Origin: Eukaryota sp. TZLM1-RC
Lineage: Eukaryota; Metamonada: BaSk clade
Direction of reading: 5' to 3'
NCBI GenBank assembly: GCA_040285825.1
Contig: JAUPSS010000004.1
Span: 1,592,550-1,656,549 of the forward strand
DNA: 64,000 bases
Shown here: positions 29,304-40,365 of the stretch, piece after piece
How the letters are laid out: every line of letters begins with the position of its first letter
Position numbering within the stretch: the first letter of the stretch is position 1
Translations under genes and position numbers: made by a program
The notes under the pieces: generated by a model
Database searches by the model: none
Seen by the model: only the letters and a program-made list of their open reading frames with translations
Told to the model about the DNA's origin: nothing

Positions 29304-31699
29304 TCAATATCCTCCAAACAAGCGTCACTAATACTGAACCTACTCACAGCATTACGTTCATATTCTACACCAATAGCTAAAAGTGCCTTTGAAATCATTA
29401 TTGGAATAGACTTGTAAATGCAAAAAACAATTCTATTTAACTAGAAAGTGGAGTTCATTGTTTTACCAGACCTATTCAGTAACACTTTTTTCAAATTTTC
29501 AAAAAAGTGCAACCCTGAAGGTCCAATATTGCCAAAAAGAGAAATTGCAAACGGCACAAACTGATATTTCACATGTTCCACTCTACCTAACTGTGCTAAA
29601 GGTTCTTCATATTTTTTTATCTTTTTTTTCGGCGTTAGATAACGGCGAATCAGCGGAATACACTAAACGAGCAGCAGAATTTTTGCAAACATCAACTGAG
29701 ACAACATCTACAACATTGAGAACACCATCGATCCCTGGAGCTACTAAATCTGCCCTTCTTTTACCAAAAAAAACATCAGTTTGATCTGAAGACAGCTTAC
29801 GTACTAGTGGCTCAACAAATGCCTCTATATTGAAACTTTTGCACAGGGCATATAATTGATCACGAACTGAGTCATGAACGATTGAGCGATAAGTTATAAA
29901 ATACTTACAGTTTAAAATATGGGAAAGCTGCAGCGACAAATTAAATCATTTGGTAATGAACAAGGCCATAGAAAACATTTCATTCTCATTGCAGTGGTCC
30001 ATTGGTGATCATTGAGTAGAAGGCCATAAATGTTGGGAATTTGGGAGATTAGGCAACTTGAGCAACTGTCTTCAAGATCAATCAAAAAGTTTGCAAAAAC
30101 GGGATTTTTTTCTTGAGCCAAGCTAAGACGTACAATATAATTCAAGTTTTCTAAAACTTTCAAGATTTTTTTCTGCAATTTTGCAAAAGTCAGTGGTAGG
30201 GAGAGCAAGCTGTTTGGAGAAAGTTCCACAATATCAAAGGGGAAACATTTAGACCAAATATTGGGTGAAAGAGTTTCAATTTCCTGTTGCAAAGAAATAA
30301 GATAAGAGCTGCCACAATTTTCAATGAGATCAATTTTTGCAGGAAAACGATTCACAAATTCATAAATAAATTTTTTACCACCTCCAATAAAGGCAGCTTT
30401 ACAAAGGTAGCTTGATTTATGAAAATCAACACCACCAAAATTTGTACCACAAAAAATGTGGCTTCGTAACTGAGATGCATCAATTTCCAATAATTTTGCT
30501 AAAAAAATTGGTTCTTTGTTCATTAAAAATGCGACAAAACTCCAAAGAAATTGATGGTGATGTTGATCTCAAAATATGAGTAAATTTTCCAGAATAACAG
30601 ATTTTGAGGAAAAAGAATTTCAAATGTTTCTCAATATTTAAATTTTCTATTGATTCTAATTCATTTCCAAATTGAGTCAACAGAGTCGAAAGTTGGCCTT
30701 TGACTTCATCAATATTTCCGAGATAACAACCCAAAAACGAAAACCAGAGTGATCATAATTGATAAAGGGGACATTGACATCATTAATGAAAAAATCAATT
30801 GGTTCATGGCCAATAATCAAACATTTGGAGATATTCAATGAAAGACCAATATCTTCATAACGCTGTTGAATAAAAATTGCTATTTGTTTCAGAATTGTAA
30901 TAGGAGCAATTACAGAAATGCCATCCATATATGCTACAATATCTATTTCTGGGAATTTTTCTTTCAATTCGCACATTAATGGATGAATTGCCAGACAAAA
31001 GAAAAAAAACCAAGTGGATCACCTTGTTTAACACCTGAAGACGAAAGCAGGTCAAAGTTTTCATAGACCAATGTTCATGATTTTCCATAAAATGAATAAA
31101 AAACAGGCTCAACTTCAGGAAAATGCTTTCGCAGCAAAGGTAAAATGGAAGAACGAGATACAGAATTGAAAGCATTCTTAAAATCTAAATTGAAGATGTA
31201 ATTAGAATCACTAGAATTAAAAAACACATCCGACGAAAGAGCAGCAGAAGAAGCACCATCAATTGTCTTGATTCCAAATTGAAATGGACTGAAAAATTCC
31301 TTGGCTTTTTTCCCAATTCTATTGAAAACAAGAGACGCAAGAATTCTTGAAAACGATTCTCCAATTGCAATTGGACAGATTTTGGATTGACTTTTTTGAG
31401 GGCAATTAAGCGAGCACTGGTCATTTCAAAAGGGACTTTAAATTTTAACGTAAGAAGATTGTTTAAAAAGAGAACAAGATCATCAGCAATTTCAGGACAC
31501 TGTCCAACAGCTGATTTGATCAAGTCAAAATTCAACAAAGATGGCCCAGGAGCTTTTCCAGTAGGCATTTGCTGAATCAGTTTCAATACCTCTGAAGCAT
31601 TGACAGGATTTTGCAGCCAATAATCAACTGAATCTGGTTTACTACAATGAAAATTTTCTTCTGGATGAAGATGATTCAATTGGAACAATGTGCTTTCAA
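29304..31699 (-). mobile_element. Longest LINE copy (RT, knuckle, endonuclease-like), minus strand
   Basis: About 2.4 kb in several frames. 31185-31699 holds RT finger motif QQMPTGKAPGPS. 30677-30976 holds the palm with YMDG (30920-30931) instead of YxDD. 29912-30523 is the thumb-like segment. 29607-29939 holds the HDSVRDQLYALC segment, GKRRADLVAPG and VVDVVSVDVCK. The 3' end reads ACLEDIEF with a stop near 29304. The 5' end is cut by the tandem array, and no ORF1 or apurinic endonuclease domain is visible. Frameshifts and the Asp-to-Gly change make it dead. Confidence 0.85.
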
Positions 31700-32504
31700 G
31701 AGACTCCACCTCCACTATTATTGACTACAATGGCAAGTATACGGTCGTTGCTCCTCTGATATTTTGAGTCGTAAAGGCAGTACTTCAACAACAAGAGACG
31801 CCGTTTTCAGGTTTCTGAAGTTTGTTACTTCGCTTACTGTTGTTTTTGATCCAACATAGACCCTGCATGAACACTAACGAATCCATTCTTCGATTCCATG
31901 AAACCTTTACTAAACGACACTATCACGTTACTCGTTTACGAAAAAGGGAAGAAGCAGAGCGTATTCATGTAGCGATTAAAACATACACACCAAAGTAATC
32001 AAACACATAGATCATGGAACAAGGCCCTTTTCAGTTATTACTTACTATCTTATACTAACATTATTGTAGGAGAGTCATAATACATCAATTGTCGATCTTA
32101 AGAATGTAAAACCAGTGTTTGCGTGAATCCCAATCACTACTAAAATGTTTGTAGACAATAGAAAACATAGGAATTTGGTATTTTGTTCTTGGTTGTTATA
32201 GTTATTTAGTTATTTGTTCATAGTTTCAGTTTCATATTCATATAAGCTGATTTATTTTGAAAAAGGGAAGAAGCAGTGTTGGCGCCCTCAGGCTTATATA
32301 ATATGATTAGAAAATAAATCAACTTTTCCTCATTGGCTTTTCCTTATTACAATCGACTTTGGGCAACAATAATTATTGGCCATTTTAAAGTCAAAGGTAT
32401 ACCGCAAATAACCTCAGTACTCAACATGAAACCAAATAACCAGATATTTCATTATGTCAGACATCTTGTAGGAAAACTCTGACCTTACTTGTTCATTACC
32501 TAAC

Positions 32505-33113
32505 ATGCAGCAACAGGAACAACAACAGGACATACATACATACGATCAAGAGGGTAACAAGGTAGCGGAACCGGATCCCATCTCCCCCTCCCCAAAAGTT
32601 AAAAATGAAATATCGAACGAGGTCCCTCCTTCTTCAGTTATAGAAGAAGTTACGAGAACGGACCCGGCTCCCTCTCCCCTCAAGGAAAAAAATTCCTCTA
32701 TAGAGGTTACGAAAACGGATTTGAATCCCTCTCCCCTCAAGAATATAGGATTGACCACGGGGGGAACGAGAACGGACCCGGCTCCCTCTCCGCTCCCCAA
32801 TATAGAACCTGTCTCAAAGGGTACGGATGAAAATCCCACCTTAGACACGTTTTCCCCACTGGGAGAGTATGAAGAAATTCAATCTCAATTAGATGAGATG
32901 GAAGAAGAAGACGACTCCAGTGATGGAGTTTACAAACTCTTAACAAGGACGCAGAGCCTTACCTCGATTCCATGGACTTTTATATATACAAGCAGCTCCC
33001 TTCCTTTATGGACCCAACACAAAAAAAGTCGACTACATACGAGGTTACAAATAGAGACTCCACCTCCACTATTATTGACTACAATGGCAAATATACGGTC
33101 GTTGCTCCTCTGA
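32505..33113 (+). CDS. Array unit 1 Gag-derived ORF, 202 codons
   Basis: Acidic, Pro/Ser-rich protein with an ~18-residue repeat (TRTDPAPSPL, TKTDLNPSPL, TRTDPAPSPL). An upstream in-frame ATG at the MSDIL position is cut off by a TAG at codon 6, so this ATG is internal to the ancestral gag. After about residue 145 the frame that looks protein-like is the -1 frame (NKDAEPYLDSMDF), so the last ~55 residues here are probably out of frame. No function can be assigned. It is likely a non-autonomous remnant. Confidence 0.5.
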   Translation: MQQQEQQQDIHTYDQEGNKVAEPDPISPSPKVKNEISNEVPPSSVIEEVTRTDPAPSPLKEKNSSIEVTKTDLNPSPLKNIGLTTGGTRTDPAPSPLPNIEPVSKGTDENPTLDTFSPLGEYEEIQSQLDEMEEEDDSSDGVYKLLTRTQSLTSIPWTFIYTSSSLPLWTQHKKSRLHTRLQIETPPPLLLTTMANIRSLLL

Positions 33114-33858
33114 TATTTTGAGTCGTAAAGGCAGTACTTCAACAACAAAAGACGCCGCCTTCAGGTTTCTGAAGTTTGTTACTTCGCTTACTGTTGTTTT
33201 TGATCCAACATAGACCCTGCATGAACACTAGCGAATCCATTCTTCGATTCCATGATACCTTTACTAAACGACACTATCACGTTACTCGTTTACGAAAAAG
33301 GGAAGAAGCAGAGCGTATTCATGTAGCGATTAAAACATACACAACAAAGTAATCAAACACATAGATCATGGAACAAGGCCCTTTTCAGCTATTACTTACT
33401 ATCTTATACTAACATTATTGTAGGAGAGTCATAATACATCAATTGTCGATCTTAAGAATGTAAAATTAGTGTTTGCGTGAATCCCAATCACTGCTAAAAT
33501 ATTTGTAGACAATAGAAAACATAGGAATTTGGTATTTAGTTCTTGGTTGTTATAGTTATTTAGTTATTTGTTCATAGTTTCAGTTTCATATTCATATAAG
33601 CTGATCTATTTGGAAAAAGGGAAGAAGCAGTGTTGGCGCCCTCAGGCTTATATAATATGATTAGAAAATAAATCAACTTTTCCTCATTGACTTTTCCTTA
33701 TTACAATCGACTTTGGGCAACAATAATTATTGGCCATTTTAAAGTCAAAGGTATACCGCAAATAACCTCAGTACTCAACATGAAACCAAATAACCAGATA
33801 TTTCATTATGTCAGACATCTTGTAGGAAAACTCTGACCTTACTTGTTCATTACCTAAC

Positions 33859-34467
33859 ATGCAGCAACAGGAACAACAACAGGACATACATACATACGAT
33901 CAAGAGGGTAACAAGGTAGCGGAACCGGATCCCATCTCCCCCTCCCCAAAAGTTAAAAATGAAATATCGAACGAGGTCCCTCCTTCTTCAGTTATAGAAG
34001 AAGTTACGAGAACGGACCCGGCTCCCTCTCCCCTCAAGGAAAAAAATTCCTCTATAGAGGTTACGAAAACGGATTTGAATCCCTCTCCCCTCAAGAATAT
34101 AGGATTGACCACGGGGGTAACGAGAACGGACCCGGCTCCCTCTCCCCTCCCCAATATAGAACCTGTCTCAAAGGATACGGATGAAAATCCCACCTTAGAC
34201 ACGTTTTCCCCACTGGGAGAGTATGAAGAAATTCAATCTCAATTAGATGAGATGGAAGAAGAAGACGACTCCAGTGATGGAGTCTACAAACTCTTAACAA
34301 GGACGCAGAGCCTTACCTCGATTCCATGGACTTTTATCCATACAAGCAGCTCCCTTCCTTTATGGACCCAACACAAAAAAAGTCGACTACATACGAGGTT
34401 ACAAATAGAGACTCCACCTCCATCATTATTGACTACAATGGCAAATATACGGTCGTTGCTCCTCTGA
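33859..34467 (+). CDS. Array unit 2 Gag-derived ORF
   Basis: Same as unit 1 with a handful of substitutions (TGV for TGG, KDT for KGT, H for Y). Length conserved at 202 codons. Confidence 0.5.
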   Translation: MQQQEQQQDIHTYDQEGNKVAEPDPISPSPKVKNEISNEVPPSSVIEEVTRTDPAPSPLKEKNSSIEVTKTDLNPSPLKNIGLTTGVTRTDPAPSPLPNIEPVSKDTDENPTLDTFSPLGEYEEIQSQLDEMEEEDDSSDGVYKLLTRTQSLTSIPWTFIHTSSSLPLWTQHKKSRLHTRLQIETPPPSLLTTMANIRSLLL

Positions 34468-35212
34468 TATTTTGAGTCGTAAAGGCAGTACTTCAACAAC
34501 AAAAGACGCCGCCTTCAGGTTTCTGAAGTTTGTTACTTCGCTTACTGTTGTTTTTGATCCAACATAGACCCTGCATGAACACTAGCGAATCCATTCTTCG
34601 ATTCCATGATACCTTTACTAAACGACACTATCACGTTACTCGTTTACGAAAAAGGGAAGAAGCAGAGCGTATTCATGTAGCGATTAAAACATACACAACA
34701 AAGTAATCAAACACATAGATCATGGAACAAGGCCCTTTTCAGCTATTACTTACTATCTTATACTAACATTATTGTAGGAGAGTCATAATACATCAATTGT
34801 CGATCTTAAGAATGTAAAACCAGTGTTTGCGTGAATCCCAATCACTGCTAAAATATTTGTAGACAATAGAAAACATAGGAATTTGGTATTTAGTTCTTGG
34901 TTGTTATAGTTATTTAGTTATTTGTTCATAGTTTCAGTTTCATATTCATATAAGCTGATCTATTTGGAAAAAGGGAAGAAGCAGTGTTGGCGCCCTCAGG
35001 CTTATATAATATGATTAGAAAATAAATCAACTTTTCCTCATTGACTTTTCCTTATTACAATCGACTTTGGGCAACAATAATTATTGGCCATTTTAAAGTC
35101 AAAGGTATACCGCAAATAACCTCAGTACTCAACATGAAACCAAATAACCAGATATTTCATTATGTCAGACATCTTGTAGGAAAACTCTGACCTTACTTGT
35201 TCATTACCTAAC

Positions 35213-35821
35213 ATGCAGCAACAGGAACAACAACAGGACATACATACATACGATCAAGAGGGTAACAAGGTAGCGGAACCGGATCCCATCTCCCCCTCCC
35301 CAAAAGTTAAAAATGAAATATCGAACGAGGTCCCTCCTTCTTCAGTTATAGAAGAAGTTACGAGAACGGACCCGGCTCCCTCTCCCCTCAAGGAAAAAAA
35401 TTCCTCTATAGAGGTTACGAAAACGGATTTGAATCCCTCTCCCCTCAAGAATATAGGATTGACCACGGGGGTAACGAGAACGGACCCGGCTCCCTCTCCC
35501 CTCCCCAATATAGAACTTGTCTCAAAAGGTACGGATGAAAATCCCACCTTAGACACGTTTTCCCCACTGGGAGAGTATGAAGAAATTCAATCTCAATTAG
35601 ATGAGATGGAAGAAGAAGACGACTCCAGTGATGGAGTCTACAAACTCTTAACAAGGACGCAGAGCCTTACCTCGATTCCATGGACTTTTATCCATACAAG
35701 CAGCTCCCTTCCTTTATGGACCCAACACAAAAAAAGTCGACTACATACGAGGTTACAAATAGAGACTCCACCTCCACTATTATTGACTACAATGGCAAAT
35801 ATACGGTCGTTGCTCCTCTGA
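35213..35821 (+). CDS. Array unit 3 Gag-derived ORF
   Basis: 202 codons. Shares the ELVSKG variant with units 4 and 5, unlike units 1 and 2. Confidence 0.5.
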   Translation: MQQQEQQQDIHTYDQEGNKVAEPDPISPSPKVKNEISNEVPPSSVIEEVTRTDPAPSPLKEKNSSIEVTKTDLNPSPLKNIGLTTGVTRTDPAPSPLPNIELVSKGTDENPTLDTFSPLGEYEEIQSQLDEMEEEDDSSDGVYKLLTRTQSLTSIPWTFIHTSSSLPLWTQHKKSRLHTRLQIETPPPLLLTTMANIRSLLL

Positions 35822-36568
35822 TATTTTGAGTCGTAAAGGCAGTACTTCAACAACAAAAAGACGCCGCCTTCAGGTTTCTGAAGTTTGTTACTTCGCTTAC
35901 TGTTGTTTTTGATCCAACATAGACCCTGCATGAACACTAGCGAATCCATTCTTCGATTCCATGATACCTTTACTAAACGACACTATCACGTTACTCGTTT
36001 ACGAAAAAGGGAAGAAGCAGAGCGTATTCATGTAGCGATTAAAACATACACAACAAAGTAATCAAACACATAGATCATGGAACAAGGCCCTTTTCAGCTA
36101 TTACTTACTATCTTATACTAACATTATTGTAGGAGAGTCATAATACATCAATTGTCGATCTTAAGAATGTAAAACCAGTGTTTGCGTGAATCCCAATCAC
36201 TGCTAAAATATTTGTAGACAATAGAAAACATAGGAATTTGGTATTTAGTTCTTGGTTGTTATAGTTATTTAGTTATTTGTTCATAGTTTCAGTTTCATAT
36301 TCATATAAGCTGATCTATTTGGAAAAAGGGAAGAAGCAGTGTTGGCGCCCTCAGGCTTATATAATATGATTAGAAAATAAATCAACTTTTCCTCATTGAC
36401 TTTTCCTTATTACAATCGACTTTTGGGCAACAATAATTATTGGCCATTTTAAAGTCAAAGGTATACCGCAAATAACCTCAGTACTCAACATGAAACCAAA
36501 TAACCAGATATTTCATTATGTCAGACATCTTGTAGGAAAACTCTGACCTTACTTGTTCATTACCTAAC

Positions 36569-37175
36569 ATGCAGCAACAGGAACAACAACAGGACATACA
36601 TACATACGATCAAGAGGGTAACAAGGTAGCGGAACCGGATCCCATCTCCCCTCCCCAAAAGTTAAAAATGAAATATCGAACGAGGTCCCTCCTTCTTCAG
36701 TTATAGAAGAAGTTACGAGAACGGACCCGGCTCCCTCTCCCCCTCAAGGAAAAAAATTCCTCTATAGAGGTTACGAAAACGGATTTGAATCCCTCTCCCT
36801 CAAGAATATAGGATTGACCACGGGGGTAACGAGAACGGACCCGGCTCCCTCTCCCTCCCCAATATAGAACTTGTCTCAAAAGGTACGGATGAAAATCCCA
36901 CCTTAGACACGTTTTCCCCACTGGGAGAGTATGAAGAAATTCAATCTCAATTAGATGAGATGGAAGAAGAAGACGACTCCAGTGATGGAGTCTACAAACT
37001 CTTAACAAGGACGCAGAGCCTTACCTCGATTCCATGGACTTTTATCCATACAAGCAGCTCCCTTCCTTTATGGACCCAACACAAAAAAAGTCGACTACAT
37101 ACGAGGTTACAAATAGAGACTCCACCTCCACTATTATTGACTACAATGGCAAATATACGGTCGTTGCTCCTCTGA
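36569..37175 (+). pseudogene. Array unit 4 Gag-derived ORF, frameshifted
   Basis: Same sequence as its neighbours but with several 1-nt gains or losses in C runs between 36645 and 36865. Only the last 71 codons (36960-37175) stay open in the original frame. Confidence 0.7.
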
Positions 37176-37921
37176 TATTTTGAGTCGTAAAGGCAGTACT
37201 TCAACAACAAAAAGACGCCGCCTTCAGGTTTCTGAAGTTTGTTACTTCGCTTACTGTTGTTTTTGATCCAACATAGACCCTGCATGAACACTAGCGAATC
37301 CATTCTTCGATTCCATGATACCTTTACTAAACGACACTATCACGTTACTCGTTTACGAAAAAGGGAAGAAGCAGAGCGTATTCATGTAGCGATTAAAACA
37401 TACACAACAAAGTAATCAAACACATAGATCATGGAACAAGGCCCTTTTCAGTTATTACTTACTATCTTATACTAACATTATTGTAGGAGAGTCATATTAC
37501 ATCAATTGTCGATCTTAAGAATGTAAAACCAGTGTTTGCGTGAATCCCAATCACTGCTAAAATATTTGTAGACAATAGAAAACATAGGAATTTGGTATTT
37601 AGTTCTTGGTTGTTATAGTTATTTAGTTATTTGTTCATAGTTTCAGTTTCATATTCATATAAGCTGATCTATTTGGAAAAAGGGAAGAAGCAGTGTTGGC
37701 GCCCTCAGGCTTATATAATATGATTAGAAAATAAATCAACTTTTCCTCATTGACTTTTCCTTATTACAATCGACTTTGGGCAACAATAATTATTGGCCAT
37801 TTTAAAGTCAAAGGTATACCGCAAATAACCTCAGTACTCAACATGAAACCAAATAACCAGATATTTCATTATGTCAGACATCTTGTAGGAAAACTCTGAC
37901 CTTACTTGTTCATTACCTAAC

Positions 37922-38530
37922 ATGCAGCAACAGGAACAACAACAGGACATACATACATACGATCAAGAGGGTAACAAGGTAGCGGAACCGGATCCCATCT
38001 CCCCCTCCCCAAAAGTTAAAAATGAAATATCGAACGAGGTCCCTCCTTCTTCAGTTATAGAAGAAGTTACGAGAACGGACCCGGCTCCCTCTCCCCTCAA
38101 GGAAAAAAAATTCCTCTATAGAGGTTACGAAAACGGATTTGAATCCCTCTCCCCTCAAGAATATAGGATTGACCACGGGGGTAACGAGAACGGACCCGGC
38201 TCCCTCTCCCCTCCCAATATAGAACTTGTCTCAAAAGGTACGGATGAAAATCCCACCTTAGACACGTTTTCCCCACTGGGAGAGTATGAAGAAATTCAAT
38301 CTCAATTAGATGAGATGGAAGAAGAAGACGACTCCAGTGATGGAGTCTACAAACTCTTAACAAGGACGCAGAGCCTTACCTCGATTCCATGGACTTTTAT
38401 CCATACAAGCAGCTCCCTTCCTTTATGGACCCAACACAAAAAAAGTCGACTACATACGAGGTTACAAATAGAGACTCCACCTCCACTATTATTGACTACA
38501 ATGGCAAATATACGGTCGTTGCTCCTCTGA
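37922..38530 (+). CDS. Array unit 5 Gag-derived ORF, locally frameshifted
   Basis: Same length as units 1-3, but an extra A at ~38108 and a missing C near 38215 put about 35 residues in another frame before the original frame is restored. Confidence 0.5.
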   Translation: MQQQEQQQDIHTYDQEGNKVAEPDPISPSPKVKNEISNEVPPSSVIEEVTRTDPAPSPLKEKKFLYRGYENGFESLSPQEYRIDHGGNENGPGSLSPPNIELVSKGTDENPTLDTFSPLGEYEEIQSQLDEMEEEDDSSDGVYKLLTRTQSLTSIPWTFIHTSSSLPLWTQHKKSRLHTRLQIETPPPLLLTTMANIRSLLL

Positions 38531-39226
38531 TATTTTGAGTCGTAAAGGCAGTACTTCAACAACAAAAGACGCCGCCTTCAGGTTTCTGAAGTTTGTTACT
38601 TCGCTTACTGTTGTTTTTGATCCAACATAGACCCTGCATGAACACTAGCGAATCCATTCTTCGATTCCATGATACCTTTACTAAACGACACTATCACGTT
38701 ACTCGTTTACGAAAAAGGGAAGAAGCAGAGCGTATTCATGTAGCGATTAAAACATACACAACAAAGTAATCAAACACATAGATCATGGAACAAGGCCCTT
38801 TTCAGTTATTACTTACTATCTTATACTAACATTATTGTAGGAGAGTCATATTACATCAATTGTCGATCTTAAGAATGTAAAACCAGTGTTTGCGTGAATC
38901 CCAATCACTGCTAAAATATTTGTAGACAATAGAAAACATAGGAATTTGGTATTTAGTTCTTGGTTGTTATAGTTATTTAGTTATTTGTTCATAGTTTCAG
39001 TTTCATATTCATATAAGCTGATCTATTTTGAAAAAGGGAAGAAGCAGTGTTGGCGCCCTCAGGCTTATATAATATGATTAGAAAATAAATCAACTTTTCC
39101 TCATTGACTTTTCCTTATTACAATCGACTTTGGGCAACAATAATTATTGGCCATTTTAAAGTCAAAGGTATACCGCAAATAACCTCAGTACTCAACATAG
39201 AACCAGATAACCAGATATTTCATTAT

Positions 39227-39482
39227 GTCAGACATCTTGCAGGAAAACTCTGATCTTAATTGTTCATTACCTAACATGCAGCAACAGGAACAACAATAGG
39301 ACATACATACATACGATAAAGAGGGTAACAAGGTAGCGGAACCGGATCCCACCTCCCCCTCCCCAAAAGTTAAAGATGAAATATTGGACGAGGTCCCTCC
39401 TTCTTCAGTTATAGAAGAGGTTACGAGAACGGACCCGGCTCCCTCTCCCCTCAAGGAAAAAGATTCCTCTATAGAGGTTACG
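39227..39482 (+). pseudogene. Array end: truncated gag with a different nonsense
   Basis: Opens MSDILQENSDL without the codon-6 TAG of the other units, but has TAG in place of CAG at codon 24. It has more differences from units 1-5 than they have from each other, and stops at 39482 where unrelated sequence begins. Confidence 0.75.
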
Positions 39483-40365
39483 ATCTCTTGTCCAACTGGC
39501 AGAAGATACATGACAAAACCTTCACCCAGTAAACACTCTCTCAACCAATAATCCGTTCAAAATCTCAACCACCATTTGAACCGTTAGAATTTGGGGAGGG
39601 AGAAAGTGTATTTGGAAAGTAATCGTTAGAAATTGAAAATAATTAAATTTGATAACCGAAGAAGAGAATAGAGACGGTTCCGAGAGAGTCTCAACAAATT
39701 TCAAAGGCTGGCTGGACATCCTGAAGAACTCTATCTCGCTGTGGGTTCTGCTAATTTCCCTTCTCATTGCCGAAAAGTCAATCGATATGGATCAGCAAAG
39801 GCTTTCAGAAAATGGTTGTGTCATCAAAAGGACGTGAAACACTTGTCAAGAAGTGAATTTAATACAAGCAAACTGTGAAGTTGTTGCATGGCCGAGAATA
39901 TTCAAGCAGGCTCATGGTAGACGCGTAATTATACTGTGACAAATAGTATATGACAGAGATATTTCCGCTGCAAAAAATAATAAACTTAAGAAAAAAGCGA
40001 AATTGTGGCCGGAAAGATACATTTGCCCAGAAGCTCTATTGATGAGATGAATGGGGAACCTGAGCATACAGAAACAAACTTTTTTTTGGAAAAGCTTTTA
40101 TTTTATTTCTATTTTGTAGTTTTTTTTAGTTTTTTTGAAAATCTTTTGAGAGCGATCTACAAAAACCTTAGTAGCATTTGGAAGATCCACGTAGATACAT
40201 CAAGCCGCAACGCTTTGTTCTGTGAAAGCAGTAGGTGTATTTAAGTGAGGTAGCCCATTGATGAAGATCAAGATTGTCTTTGTCAAATGATGCTATATGT
40301 CTCTTACACCCTGTGAGTAGACATTGAGAAAGTTGAAAACAGGTGTGAATTTCACAGCGGAATGC
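39483..40365. other. No confident gene; upstream region of the TTC5 homologue
   Basis: A plus-strand reading at ~39700-39880 (YLAVGSANFPSHC, YGSAKAFRKWLC) looks protein-like but has no start and is only ~70 codons. It is not recognised. Confidence 0.4.

Larger units (their letters stand above)
31700..39482 (+). repeat. Tandem array of ~1354-bp LTR-plus-deleted-interior units
   Basis: LTR starts (TGTTGGCGCC) fall at 32277, 33631, 34985, 36340, 37694 and 39048, a spacing of 1354 or 1355 bp. There are five full units, a 577-bp 3' part of a unit at 31700-32276 and a 435-bp 5' part at 39048-39482. Each unit has a ~92-bp LTR (for example 32277-32368, ending GGGCAACA), a candidate primer site 8 nt later, the gag start, a jump to a pol linker (RLRKREEAER) otherwise found after the integrase, a noncoding stretch, a polypurine tract (AAAAAGGGAAGAAGCAG) and the next LTR. 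The LTR and linker match element D. Units are nearly identical. Confidence 0.92.

Noticed and set aside
32546-38565. Minus-strand ORFs repeated through the tandem array
   Set aside because: They mirror the gag-derived plus-strand sequence and cross the pol linker; no protein-like motif. Regarded as antisense shadows.
31700-39482. rDNA or histone-type functional gene array
   Set aside because: The unit contains LTR, gag and polypurine tract sequence and no RNA gene or histone motif.
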